64,000 nt of DNA from WHSO01 sp963732875 (GTDB lineage: Bacteria > Pseudomonadota > Alphaproteobacteria > SMXQ01), in contig CAVTBD010000002.1 of NCBI GenBank assembly GCA_963732875.1, positions 2,294,001 through 2,358,000 on the forward strand, read 5' to 3'. The notes beneath the pieces were generated by a model that was not told where the DNA came from, did no database searches, and was given only the letters and a program-made list of their open reading frames with translations. Positions within the stretch are counted from its first letter, which is position 1. Each line of letters opens with the position of its first letter. A program made the translations under genes and the position numbers. This document shows, in pieces, positions 18,096 to 28,223 of the stretch.

Positions 18096-19154
18096 ATGGT
18101 ACTGGAAAACATTACCGGCATTTCACAGCTGAACGGACGGTCGCGGGACATCCTGCGCCAGATCGTCGAGACCTACCTCGCCACCGGCGAGCCGGTGGGC
18201 TCGCGCACGCTGTCGCGCCTGCCGGGCCTCCAGCTGTCACCGGCCTCGATCCGCAACGTCATGGCCGATCTGCAGGACATGGGCCTGCTGTTCGCGCCCC
18301 ATACCTCCGCCGGCCGGCTGCCGACCGAGGCCGGCCTGCGACTGTTCGTGAACGGCATCCTCGAGGTGGGCGGCCTGTCGGAGAACGACCGCTCGGACAT
18401 CGAGAGCCTGTGCGCGGGCGCCGGCAAGTCGATGGAAGAGGCGCTCTCGGAAGCGACCGCCGCGCTCTCGGGCCTCAGCAACTGCGCCTCGCTCGTGCTC
18501 GCGCCCAAAACCGAGGCGGCGCTCAAGCACATCGAGTTCGTCAAGCTCAACGAAGGCCGCGCGCTGGTGGTGATGGTCACCGAATTGGGCGTGGTCGAGA
18601 ACCGCGTGATCAACCTGCCGCTCGGGATTCCGATGTCGGCGCTGGTGGAGGCGGGCAACTACCTGACCCGCCGGCTCGCCGGGCGCACGGTCGTCGAGGC
18701 GCGCGGCGAGGTGCTGCGCGAGATCGAGGCGCACCGTGCCCAGCTCGACAACCTCGCCAGCGAGCTGGTCGAGCGCGGCCTTGCGCACTGGTCGGGCGGC
18801 ACGCTGCCCCAGGGCTACCTGATCGTGCGCGGCCAGGCGAACCTGCTCGATTCGATCACCGCGCTCGAGGACCTGGAGAAGGTGCGCGAGCTGTTTCAGG
18901 CGCTGGAAGCCAAGGAAACCCTCGCCCGCCTGCTCGACCTGACCCAGTCGGCCGAGGGCGTGCAGATATTCATCGGCGCCGACAACAAGCTGTTCGGCAA
19001 CGCCGGCTGTTCCATGATCGTGGCCCCGTTCGCCAACGCGGCGGAGCACATCGTCGGCGCCATCGGCGTGATCGGGCCGACGCGCATGAACTATGCGCGC
19101 ATCGTGCCCATGGTCGATTACACCTCGCGCGTGGTGGGCCGCCTGATCGGCTGA
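18096..19154 (+). CDS. hrcA: Heat-inducible transcription repressor HrcA
   Basis: HrcA represses class I heat-shock genes by binding CIRCE operators. The 352-residue protein has the N-terminal winged helix (LRQIVETYLATGEPVGSRTL, LSPASIRNVMADLQDMGLLF, PHTSAGRLPTEAGLRLFV), the GAF-like middle and the C-terminal dimerisation part ending IGVIGPTRMNYARIVPMVDY. It lies 43 bases upstream of grpE. I see no CIRCE inverted repeat in its promoter; groESL, the usual CIRCE target, is not in the window. Confidence 0.97.
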   Translation: MVLENITGISQLNGRSRDILRQIVETYLATGEPVGSRTLSRLPGLQLSPASIRNVMADLQDMGLLFAPHTSAGRLPTEAGLRLFVNGILEVGGLSENDRSDIESLCAGAGKSMEEALSEATAALSGLSNCASLVLAPKTEAALKHIEFVKLNEGRALVVMVTELGVVENRVINLPLGIPMSALVEAGNYLTRRLAGRTVVEARGEVLREIEAHRAQLDNLASELVERGLAHWSGGTLPQGYLIVRGQANLLDSITALEDLEKVRELFQALEAKETLARLLDLTQSAEGVQIFIGADNKLFGNAGCSMIVAPFANAAEHIVGAIGVIGPTRMNYARIVPMVDYTSRVVGRLIG

Positions 19155-19197
19155 CCGCGTTTTTTTCATTCATCCGTTTCGTATCAAGGGACACGAC

Positions 19198-19857
19198 ATG
19201 AGCGAAGAGTCCGACAAGACCGAACGCGCCGACGAGGCTTCGGCGCCCGAGAACGCCGGGGAGGCCCCCCAGGACGGCCTCGCCAAGGCGCAGGCGGAGG
19301 CGGCCGAGTCCAAGGACCGCTACATACGCGCCGTGGCCGAGCTCGAGAACTTCCGCCGCCGCGCCGAGAAGGAGCGCCAGGACACGGCCAAGTTCGCGAT
19401 CGCGTCGTTCGCACGCGACGCGCTGCCGGTGCTCGACAACCTGCGCCGCGGCCTCGACAGCGTCTCGGCCGACGACCGCAAGGCCAATCCGGCGCTCGAG
19501 ACGCTGGCCGCCGGCATGGAGCTGACCGAGCGCGAGATGCTGGCGACGCTGGAGCGCCACGGCATCGAGAAGGTCGATCCCCAGGGTCAGCCGTTCGACC
19601 ACAACTTTCATCAGGCCATGCTCGAGATCGAGGACGCCTCGGTCGCGCCCGGCACGGTGGTGCAGGTGCTGCAGTCGGGCTACGTGCTCAACGGGCGCCT
19701 CCTGCGCCCGGCGCTGGTGGGCGTCGCCAAGGGCGGCAGCAAGGACGCCGCCAGGGACGGGTGCGACGGCGAGGCACCCGCCGCGGCCAGGGTCCAGGCT
19801 CCCATCGCCAACGAGGACCTCGCCAATGCGCCCGACGGCGACGGCAAGGGTGACTGA
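19198..19857 (+). CDS. grpE: Nucleotide exchange factor GrpE
   Basis: GrpE releases ADP from DnaK. The 219-residue protein has an acidic disordered N-terminus, the long coiled-coil (about residues 35-90, including YIRAVAELENFRRRAEKERQ), and the beta-wing DnaK-binding part with GIEKVDPQGQPFDHNFHQAM and GYVLNGRLLRPALVGVAKGG. A Glu/Asp/Ala-rich tail follows. The ATG comes shortly after AAGGGACACGAC. It forms a unit with hrcA; egtB separates it from dnaK-dnaJ. Confidence 0.97.
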   Translation: MSEESDKTERADEASAPENAGEAPQDGLAKAQAEAAESKDRYIRAVAELENFRRRAEKERQDTAKFAIASFARDALPVLDNLRRGLDSVSADDRKANPALETLAAGMELTEREMLATLERHGIEKVDPQGQPFDHNFHQAMLEIEDASVAPGTVVQVLQSGYVLNGRLLRPALVGVAKGGSKDAARDGCDGEAPAAARVQAPIANEDLANAPDGDGKGD

Positions 19858-19931
19858 GCTCTTGAGGCTCCCCGTGTCCCCCGCTAGCCTTGCCGAACGT
19901 CCGTGAGACGGCGCAGCGGGAGACCCGCCCC

Positions 19932-21269
19932 ATGACCCCACCTTCGGTCGATATCGCAGTCCCCCCGAGTGCGGGGGCCACCGGCGACGCGCACGACGGC
20001 GCGGCGCTCGCGGCGCGCTTCCGCGCGGTGCGCGCCCTGAGCGAAGCCCTGGCCGCGCCGCTCTCGCCCGAGGACCAACAGGTCCAGTCGATGGCGGATG
20101 CGTCGCCCACCAAGTGGCACCTCGCCCACGTCAGCTGGTTCTTCGAGACCTTCGTGCTCGCGCCCCATCTCAAGGGCTACCGCGCGTTCCATCCGGACTA
20201 CGGCTACCTGTTCAACTCCTATTACGAAACGGTCGGGCCACGCCACGCCCGCCCGAGCCGCGGCCTGCTGACGCGCCCGTCGCTGGCCGACGTGATGGCC
20301 TACCGCGCCCATGTGGACGCGCATATGGCGCGCCTGCTGGAAGGGGCCGACCGCAAGGCGCTCGTCGTGCTCGCGCCGCTCGTCACCCTCGGCTGCCACC
20401 ACGAGCAGCAGCACCAGGAGCTGCTGCTCACCGACATCAAGCATGCGCTCGCCGCCCAGCCCCTGCTGCCGGCTTATCGGGCCGATCTGCCGGTGCCGAC
20501 GGGCACCGCCCAACCCCCTGAATTCATGGACTTTGAGGGCGGCATCCGGCGCATCGGCCACGACCGCGACGGCTTTTGTTTCGATAACGAAACGCCGTGC
20601 CACGAGGTGCTGCTGCACGACTTCCGCCTCGCCCGGCGCCCGGTCACCAACGGCGAATATGCCGCGTTCATCGCCGAGGGCGGCTACCGTACGCCCACCC
20701 TGTGGCTGTCGGACGGCTGGGCCTGGGTCCAGGCGGGCTGCGGCAACATGTGGGGCGACCCGGCGCCGCTCTACTGGATGAAGCGCGACGGCGCCGGGGA
20801 CTGGCACGAGTTCACCCTCGCCGGCCCGCGTCCGCTCGATCCCGCGGCACCCGTCAGCCACCTCAGCTATTTCGAGGCCGATGCCTATGCCCGCTTCGCC
20901 GGCGCGCGCCTGCCGAGCGAGGCCGAATGGGAGACCGCCGCGCGTGCCACCGGGGCTGCGGAAGCGGGCGCCAACCTGCTGGCCGCGGGCCTGCTGCACC
21001 CGGCGCCGGGCGCTGCGGGCGCCGGGCTCGGCCAGATGTTCGGCGACGTGTGGGAATGGACCGCCTCGGCCTATGCCCCCTATCCCGGCTTCCGGCCGGC
21101 CGTCGGCGCCATCGGCGAATACAACGGCAAGTTCATGGTGAGCCAGCTGGTGCTCAAGGGCGGCTCGTGCGCCACGCCCCCCGGCCATGTCCGGTCGAGC
21201 TACCGCAATTTCTTCTACCCCCATCAGGCCTGGCAGTTCACCGGGTTGAGGCTGGCCGCCGATGCCTGA
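19932..21269 (+). CDS. egtB: Ergothioneine biosynthesis sulfoxide synthase EgtB
   Basis: EgtB is an iron enzyme that joins gamma-glutamylcysteine or cysteine to N-trimethylhistidine using oxygen. The 445-residue protein has the N-terminal DinB_2 domain with the iron-binding histidines (WHLAHVSWFFETF around residue 66, and CHHEQQHQELLLTDIKHAL with the HxxxH around 157-161) and the C-terminal formylglycine-generating-enzyme/sulfatase-modifying domain (ARRPVTNGEYAAFIAEGGY, FAGARLPSEAEWETAAR, LKGGSCATP). Start at 19932 avoids a non-conserved leader. No egtD methyltransferase lies next to it, though the two are usually paired. Confidence 0.92.
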   Translation: MTPPSVDIAVPPSAGATGDAHDGAALAARFRAVRALSEALAAPLSPEDQQVQSMADASPTKWHLAHVSWFFETFVLAPHLKGYRAFHPDYGYLFNSYYETVGPRHARPSRGLLTRPSLADVMAYRAHVDAHMARLLEGADRKALVVLAPLVTLGCHHEQQHQELLLTDIKHALAAQPLLPAYRADLPVPTGTAQPPEFMDFEGGIRRIGHDRDGFCFDNETPCHEVLLHDFRLARRPVTNGEYAAFIAEGGYRTPTLWLSDGWAWVQAGCGNMWGDPAPLYWMKRDGAGDWHEFTLAGPRPLDPAAPVSHLSYFEADAYARFAGARLPSEAEWETAARATGAAEAGANLLAAGLLHPAPGAAGAGLGQMFGDVWEWTASAYAPYPGFRPAVGAIGEYNGKFMVSQLVLKGGSCATPPGHVRSSYRNFFYPHQAWQFTGLRLAADA

Positions 21270-21330
21270 CCGGGCTTCCGAGGCTCTCAAAAATAGTCGA
21301 AAAACAAGGCGATGGCGCTAACCCGGACGG

Positions 21331-21360
21331 GTTGCAGGGGCATTTTTTCATCCCTATATA
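21331..21360 (+). promoter_or_regulatory. RpoH (sigma-32) type heat-shock promoter of dnaK
   Basis: GTTG at 21331-21334 and CCCTATATA at 21352-21360 are separated by 17 bases, close to the alphaproteobacterial RpoH consensus CTTG-N17/18-CYTATNT. The position, about 110 bases upstream of dnaK in a gene-free gap of 203 bases, is right for the main heat-shock promoter of dnaK-dnaJ. Confidence 0.65.
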
Positions 21361-21472
21361 CCGTTCAGCAATCACTGCGGGGCCAAAGTCCCCGCCGGAC
21401 ATCTCAAATCGGAAACCCGGCCGGTGCCTGAAAGGGCCGGCGGGGCTGGCTGACGGGAAAGGGAAATGAAGA

Positions 21473-23428
<1,956 letters not shown>

Positions 23429-23452
23429 TAAAGGGATAGACGGCACGGCTTC

Positions 23453-23477
23453 GGCGCGGGGAATTCTGCCCCGCGCC
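23453..23477 (+). other. GC-rich hairpin between dnaK and dnaJ
   Basis: GGCGCGGGG (23453-23461) and CCCCGCGCC (23469-23477) form a perfect nine-pair stem with a seven-base loop. There is no run of T after it, so it is not a classical terminator. In the dnaK-dnaJ transcript it could lower dnaJ expression by partial termination or act as an RNA-processing or stability element. Confidence 0.6.
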
Positions 23478-23511
23478 GGACCGTTGAGGGGGACGGCCGC
23501 CGGATCAGCAC

Positions 23512-24702
23512 ATGGCGAAACAGGACTTCTACGAAACGCTCGGCGTGGGCAAATCCGCGGACGCGGACGAGCTCAAAAAGGCGTACCGCAAGCTGGCCAT
23601 GCAGTATCACCCGGACCGCAATCCGGATGACAAGGACGCCGAGCACAAGTTCAAGGAAATCAACGAAGCTTACGACGTCCTCAAGGACTCGGAGAAGCGC
23701 GCCGCCTACGATCGCTTCGGCCATGCCGCATTCGACGGGCCGGGCGCGGCGGGCGCCGGTGCCGGCGCCGCGGGGGCGGGCGACTTCGGCTTCAACTTCG
23801 CGGGTGGCTTCGCCGACATCTTCGACGAGATGTTCGGCGACTTCACCGGAAGGCGCGGAGCCGGAGCCGGTGCAGGTGCGGGCGCTGGCCCGGCCCAGGC
23901 GCGCGGCGCGGATCTCCGCTACAACATGGACATCACGCTGGAGGAAGCCTTCGCTGGCAAGCAGGCCACCGTGCGCGTACCGACCGCGGCGGCGTGCGAG
24001 ACCTGCTCGGGCACCGGCGCGGCCAAGGGCTCCAAGCCCGTGAGCTGTCCCACCTGCCACGGGCGCGGCCGGGTGCGCGCCCAGCAGGGCTTCTTCACCA
24101 TCGAGCGCACCTGCGCCACCTGCCACGGCCAGGGCCAGGTGATCGACAATCCCTGCGCCACCTGCCACGGGTCCGGCCGGGTGCAGAAGGAGAAGACGCT
24201 GTCGGTGTCGATCCCGGCGGGCGTCGAGGACGGCACCCGCATCCGGCTCTCGGGCGAGGGCGAGGCTGGCCTGCGCGGCGGCCCGGCGGGCGACCTCTAC
24301 ATCTTCCTCACGGTCAGGGCGCACAAGTATTTCCAGCGCGACGGCGCCAACCTCTACATGCGCGTGCCGATCCCGATGACGACCGCGGCGGTCGGCGGCG
24401 TGATCGAGGTGCCGACCGTGGACGGGGCGCGCGCGCGCGTCACCATCCCGGAAGGCACCCAGTCGGGCCACCAGTTCCGGCTCAAGGGCAAGGGCATGAG
24501 CGTGATGCGCTCGGCCGCGCGCGGCGACATGTACATCCGCGCCCAGGTGGAGACCCCGGTCAAGCTGACCAAGCGCCAGAAGGAGCTGCTCAAGGAGTTC
24601 GCGGCGGAAAGCCCCGCCTCGCGCACCAGCCCCGAGTCCGAGGGCTTCTTCGCCAAGGTCAAGGAAGCCTGGGACGATCTCACCGAGAACGGCCGCGGCT
24701 GA
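23512..24702 (+). CDS. dnaJ: Chaperone protein DnaJ (Hsp40)
   Basis: The 396-residue class A J-protein that delivers clients to DnaK and stimulates its ATPase. The J-domain carries HPD in LAMQYHPDRNPDD near residue 33. A Gly/Phe/Ala-rich linker (about 78-130) is rich in GAGAGA repeats. Four zinc-binding CxxCxGxG repeats follow: CETCSGTG, CPTCHGRG, CATCHGQG and CATCHGSG. The C-terminal substrate domains include GDLYIFLTVRAHKYFQRDG and KGKGMSV. It is co-transcribed with dnaK. Confidence 0.99.
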   Translation: MAKQDFYETLGVGKSADADELKKAYRKLAMQYHPDRNPDDKDAEHKFKEINEAYDVLKDSEKRAAYDRFGHAAFDGPGAAGAGAGAAGAGDFGFNFAGGFADIFDEMFGDFTGRRGAGAGAGAGAGPAQARGADLRYNMDITLEEAFAGKQATVRVPTAAACETCSGTGAAKGSKPVSCPTCHGRGRVRAQQGFFTIERTCATCHGQGQVIDNPCATCHGSGRVQKEKTLSVSIPAGVEDGTRIRLSGEGEAGLRGGPAGDLYIFLTVRAHKYFQRDGANLYMRVPIPMTTAAVGGVIEVPTVDGARARVTIPEGTQSGHQFRLKGKGMSVMRSAARGDMYIRAQVETPVKLTKRQKELLKEFAAESPASRTSPESEGFFAKVKEAWDDLTENGRG

Positions 24703-24808
24703 CGCGGCCAAGCCCGCGCGCGCTCCCGCGCCCGAAACCCCTCCAACATCCGCGTTCCCTGTGGTTTAATCGCGCCCGTTTTCACGTGAAGAACGGACGG
24801 GGAGCATC

Positions 24809-25621
24809 ATGGCGGAACTCACCATCGGCATCGTCGGCGCCGCCGGCCGCATGGGCCGTGCGCTGGTGCGCGCGGCGACCGAGGCCAGGGGCTGCCGCGT
24901 CATCGCCGCGTCCGAGATGCCGGGCCATGCCGCTCTCGGCCAGGATGCGGGCGCGCTCGCCGGGCTCGACCCGCTCGGCGTGGCGCTCACCGCCGACACC
25001 TCGGAAGTCTTCGCGGCCGCCGATGCCGTGCTCGACTTCACCGCGCCCAAGGCCGCCGTCGAGCACGCCATGATGGCGGCCGATACCGGCACCATCTTCG
25101 TCACCGGCACCACCGGCATCGAGGCCGCCGAACAGGCCAGGATCGCGACGGCGGCGAAGAAGGTCGCCATCGTCCAGGCGCCCAACTTCTCGATCGGCGT
25201 CAATATCGCCATGGCGCTGGTCGAGCAGACCGCGCGCCTTCTCGACGAGAGCTTCGACATCGAGATCGTCGAGATGCACCACCGCCACAAGGTCGACGCG
25301 CCGTCCGGCACCGCGCTCGGACTCGGCCGCGCCGCCGCAAAAGGGCGCGGGGTCGATCTCGACAGCGTCGCCGAGCGCGGGCGAGACGGCATCACCGGCG
25401 CGCGCAAGCCGGGCGCCATCGGCTTCGCGGCATTGCGCGGCGGCGACGTGGTGGGCGATCACACCGTGATGTTCGCCGGCCCCGCCGAGCGCATCGAGAT
25501 CACCCACAAGGCGGGTGGGCGCGAGATCTTCGCGCGCGGCGCCGTGCGCGCCGCGCTGTGGGCCCAGGGCAAGGGCCCCGGCCTCTACTCCATGCAGGAC
25601 GTGCTGGGCTTCACGCGCTAG
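24809..25621 (+). CDS. dapB: 4-hydroxy-tetrahydrodipicolinate reductase DapB
   Basis: DapB makes tetrahydrodipicolinate with NAD(P)H in lysine and diaminopimelate synthesis. The 270-residue protein starts with a Rossmann nucleotide motif IGIVGAAGRMGRALVRA, has FVTGTTGI and APNFSIGVN, the active-site segment IEIVEMHHRHKVDAPSGTAL, and ends FARGAVRAALWAQGKGPGLY. GGGGAG lies just upstream of the ATG. Its TAG stop is the first three bases of a palindromic repeat (25619-25671). Confidence 0.97.
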   Translation: MAELTIGIVGAAGRMGRALVRAATEARGCRVIAASEMPGHAALGQDAGALAGLDPLGVALTADTSEVFAAADAVLDFTAPKAAVEHAMMAADTGTIFVTGTTGIEAAEQARIATAAKKVAIVQAPNFSIGVNIAMALVEQTARLLDESFDIEIVEMHHRHKVDAPSGTALGLGRAAAKGRGVDLDSVAERGRDGITGARKPGAIGFAALRGGDVVGDHTVMFAGPAERIEITHKAGGREIFARGAVRAALWAQGKGPGLYSMQDVLGFTR

Positions 25622-25671
25622 AGCCTGATCGGCTCGGCTCGGAACGATCTTGAGCCGTGAATCAGGCTCTA
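25619..25671. repeat. REP-like palindromic repeat between convergent dapB and ada
   Basis: Arms TAGAGCCTGAT (25619-25629) and ATCAGGCTCTA (25661-25671) pair perfectly; inner GGCTC and GAGCC can extend the stem. The left 17 bases recur at 13734. The dapB stop (25619-25621) is in the left arm and the ada stop (25669-25671 on the minus strand) is in the right arm. It may serve as a bidirectional terminator or mRNA 3' stabiliser. Confidence 0.8.
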
Positions 25672-26547
25672 CACTTGCTCTAGGTGCGCGTCGTCTTCGG
25701 TTTCCGCCTCGTCGGCGCGCGCCGCCTCCCAGGCGATCAGCGCGCGCTTGCGGTCGAGCCCGAAGGCGTAGCCGCCGAGCGTGCCCGAGCCGCGCAGCAC
25801 CCGATGGCACGGGATCAAGAGCGCGACCGGATTGGCGGCACACGCGCTGCCGACGGCGCGCGCGGCGCCGGGTGCGCCGATGGCGCGGGCGATCGCGGCG
25901 TAGGTCGTGACCGCGCCGGGCGGGATCGCCAGCAGCGCCTGCCATACTTTGACCTGGAAATTGGTGCCGCGTGGCGCGAGCCGGACCTTGCCCGTGTTCC
26001 CATCTGCGAACAGGCGGTCTGCCAGATCGCGCGCCACGGCATCGTCGCGTATGAAACAAGCGTTGGGCCAGGCCGCACGCTCGGCTGCGAGCGCGGTCCC
26101 GTTGTCGTCTTCGACGAAGGCGAGGCGCGTCACGCCGCGCGGCGAGGCGGCGGCGAACAGGCGCCCGAACGGGCTTTCGGCTGAGCCGTAAGCCAGCGTG
26201 AGCCCGGCGCCGCCGCCCCGGATCTCGCCCGGGCTCGCCGCGTCGAAGCCGACCGCGAGGTCGTGCAGCCGCGACGGGCCGGAGAGCCCGGCGCCGAGCG
26301 CGGCGTCGAGCACCGGCGCGCCCGCCTTCAGCCGCGCGCGCGCCTCGTCCAACGCCAGCAGGTTGAGGAAGCGCTTGGGCGAAACCCCGGTCCAGCGCCG
26401 GAACTCGCGCTGGAAGTGCCACGGGCTGAGGCCCGCGGCGCGGGCCGCGCGGGCGAGGTCGGGACGGTCCTCCCAATGGGCCACGAGCCAGGCGATGGCC
26501 CGGGCGATGCGCGCGTAGTGATGGTCGTTGGTGGTGATGGTGTCCAT
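25669..26547 (-). CDS. Ada-like DNA alkyltransferase with AraC-type regulator domain, lacking the N-terminal Ada domain
   Basis: A 292-residue protein with two of the three Ada modules. Residues about 10-100 are an AraC-type helix-turn-helix (LARAARAAGLSPWHFQREFR, SPKRFLNLLALDEARARLKA). Residues about 120-280 are O6-methylguanine-DNA methyltransferase with the acceptor cysteine in ANPVALLIPCHRVLRGSGTL and the preceding PRGTNFQVKVWQALLAIPPG. The N-terminal zinc domain that accepts methyl groups from phosphotriesters in E. coli Ada is absent, so the usual methylation switch for activation is missing. Start chosen at ATG 26547; 26562 is an alternative. Confidence 0.93.
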   Translation of the reverse strand: MDTITTNDHHYARIARAIAWLVAHWEDRPDLARAARAAGLSPWHFQREFRRWTGVSPKRFLNLLALDEARARLKAGAPVLDAALGAGLSGPSRLHDLAVGFDAASPGEIRGGGAGLTLAYGSAESPFGRLFAAASPRGVTRLAFVEDDNGTALAAERAAWPNACFIRDDAVARDLADRLFADGNTGKVRLAPRGTNFQVKVWQALLAIPPGAVTTYAAIARAIGAPGAARAVGSACAANPVALLIPCHRVLRGSGTLGGYAFGLDRKRALIAWEAARADEAETEDDAHLEQV

Positions 26548-26627
26548 GGCTGTGACCTCCATGACGGTCACGCTAGCGCCGCGCGTAGGCCGGCGCGACC
26601 CGATTCTTGCGGTTATGATTCTTGCGG

Positions 26628-27542
26628 TTATGCCGGGGCTTTTTCGGCGGGCCGCGCCCGTACCAGCGCGACCGCCGCGAGGATCAGGGCGAGCGCGGCG
26701 GCCTCGCTTGTATCCAGCGCCTCGCCCAGCCAGGCGACGCCCGTGACCGTGCCGATCGCCGGGATCAGGAAGTTGATCATGCTGGCGAAGGTCGGCCCGG
26801 CCGAGACCAGCAGGCGGAAATAGATGATCGCGGCGAGCGCGGTCGGCAGCACGCCGAGCGCGACGACGGCGGCGAGCGAGTCCGCCGACGGGTGTGCGTG
26901 CCAGGGCGGCTCCCACAACAGGGCCGCCGGCACCATCACCAGCGCGCAGGCGATCATGGTGCCCGCCGCCAGCGTCAGCGTCGGCACGGTGAGGGAAAGC
27001 TTCTTGGCATAGACCGCGGTCGCGGCGTAGCTCGCCGCCGCCACTGTCACCGCGAATTGGGCCGCCGCCGCGCCGCCGCCGATCTCGCCCAGCACCGCCG
27101 GGCCCATCAGCACCGTGAGCGCGGCAAGGCCGAGGGCGATACCGATGATGCGGCGCGCGCCGATGCGCGCTTCCACGCCCGAAAGCTTGGCCAGCGCCGC
27201 GGTGAATACCGGCATGACGCCGATCAGGATCGCGGCGAGCGACGACGAGACCCGCGTCTCGCCCCACGAGATCAGGGTGAAGGGGATGCCGTTGCCGAGC
27301 ATGCCGACGGCGAGGAAATGCAGCCAGGTGCGCCGCCCGGCGATGGTCGTCACCGTGGGCAGGCGCGCGCCCGCGGCGCGTGCGGCGAGATACAGGATCG
27401 CGGCGGCGACGGCGATGCGCCCGGCCGCGACCGAGACCGGGCCGACGCTCTCCACGGCGATCTTGATGACCGAGAACGTGCCGCCCCAGATCACGCTGAG
27501 GCTGAGCAGCAGCCCGTAGTCGCCGAGCGGGCGGGCGCGCAA
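26628..27542 (-). CDS. EamA/DMT-family membrane transporter
   Basis: A 304-residue ten-helix inner-membrane exporter of the drug/metabolite superfamily. First repeat: SLSVIWGGTFSVIKIAVESV; second repeat ends TFASMINFLIPAIGTVTGVA and WLGEALDTSEAAALALI. The start is taken as TTG at 27542, 7 bases after the stop of the DUF2244 gene; the open frame further upstream runs through that gene and its translation is not membrane-like. Substrate unknown. Likely one transcript with the DUF2244 gene. Confidence 0.85.
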   Translation of the reverse strand: MRARPLGDYGLLLSLSVIWGGTFSVIKIAVESVGPVSVAAGRIAVAAAILYLAARAAGARLPTVTTIAGRRTWLHFLAVGMLGNGIPFTLISWGETRVSSSLAAILIGVMPVFTAALAKLSGVEARIGARRIIGIALGLAALTVLMGPAVLGEIGGGAAAAQFAVTVAAASYAATAVYAKKLSLTVPTLTLAAGTMIACALVMVPAALLWEPPWHAHPSADSLAAVVALGVLPTALAAIIYFRLLVSAGPTFASMINFLIPAIGTVTGVAWLGEALDTSEAAALALILAAVALVRARPAEKAPA

Positions 27543-27549
27543 GGACGGC

Positions 27550-28143
27550 TCAGGCGCCGTGGGCGGCGGGGCCCGTGGTGCGGGCCTCGGCGAGGTGCGG
27601 CGGCTCGCGCAGGATGCTGAGCGCGTTGGCGAGCGCGTCGGCGAAGGCGATACGCTCGCCCGGCGACAGCCAGGCACCGACCGTGTGCACTTCGCCATGG
27701 CTGGTGAGGCGGATCTCCTCGGCCATCTCGTCGCCCGTGACCTCGACCCGGAGCCAGTAGGGCTGCATCGTGATCTCGACGCCGCGCCCGCGATGGTCGA
27801 GACGGCGGATAGTGAGCGCGTCGCGCGTCAGCAGCACGTGCTCGACCGCGCGCGCCGAACGGTAGTTGAGCTTGAACGCCCAGTAGATCAGGGCGACGTC
27901 GAGGCCGAAGAAGCCGCACACCGGCCATGCCCCCATGGCGACGAAGGCGAAGCCGGCGGCGAAGCTGACGCCGCCGATCGCCAACATCAGGATGGTAAAG
28001 CCGCGCGGGCCGAGGCTCCGGTGCGGCGTGATGACCGCGTCGAACAGGACCTCGCCGCCATGGGCCGGCGCCGCCGGCCGGTCATCGCCGCAGCCGGTTT
28101 CGCTGCGGGCGTCGTTGCAGGTGTCGTCGCGGTCTCCGGTCAT
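27550..28143 (-). CDS. DUF2244 family membrane protein
   Basis: A 197-residue protein with two central membrane helices (FTILMLAIGGVSFAAGFAFV and WPVCGFFGLDVALIYWAFKL) and a cytoplasmic C-terminal part containing VEHVLLTRDALTIRRLDHRG, PYWLRVEV and GAWLSPGERIAFADALANAL. This is the DUF2244 pattern; the gene is commonly next to nth or cytochrome oxidase genes in alphaproteobacteria and no function is established. ATG at 28143 was chosen. It is divergent from nth with 80 bases between starts. Confidence 0.88.
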   Translation of the reverse strand: MTGDRDDTCNDARSETGCGDDRPAAPAHGGEVLFDAVITPHRSLGPRGFTILMLAIGGVSFAAGFAFVAMGAWPVCGFFGLDVALIYWAFKLNYRSARAVEHVLLTRDALTIRRLDHRGRGVEITMQPYWLRVEVTGDEMAEEIRLTSHGEVHTVGAWLSPGERIAFADALANALSILREPPHLAEARTTGPAAHGA

Positions 28144-28223
28144 GCTTTCTAGATAGGGCGCACGCGCGCGCAAGTCAAAGCCGGGACTTTCCGGTGCTAC
28201 GGTCCGGCATTAAAGTACCGCCC

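Noticed and set aside
19932..21269. DinB domain suggesting a DNA-damage-inducible hydrolase
   Set aside because: The DinB_2 fold is fused to a formylglycine-generating-enzyme-type domain with the iron-binding HxxxH, which defines EgtB rather than a damage-response protein.
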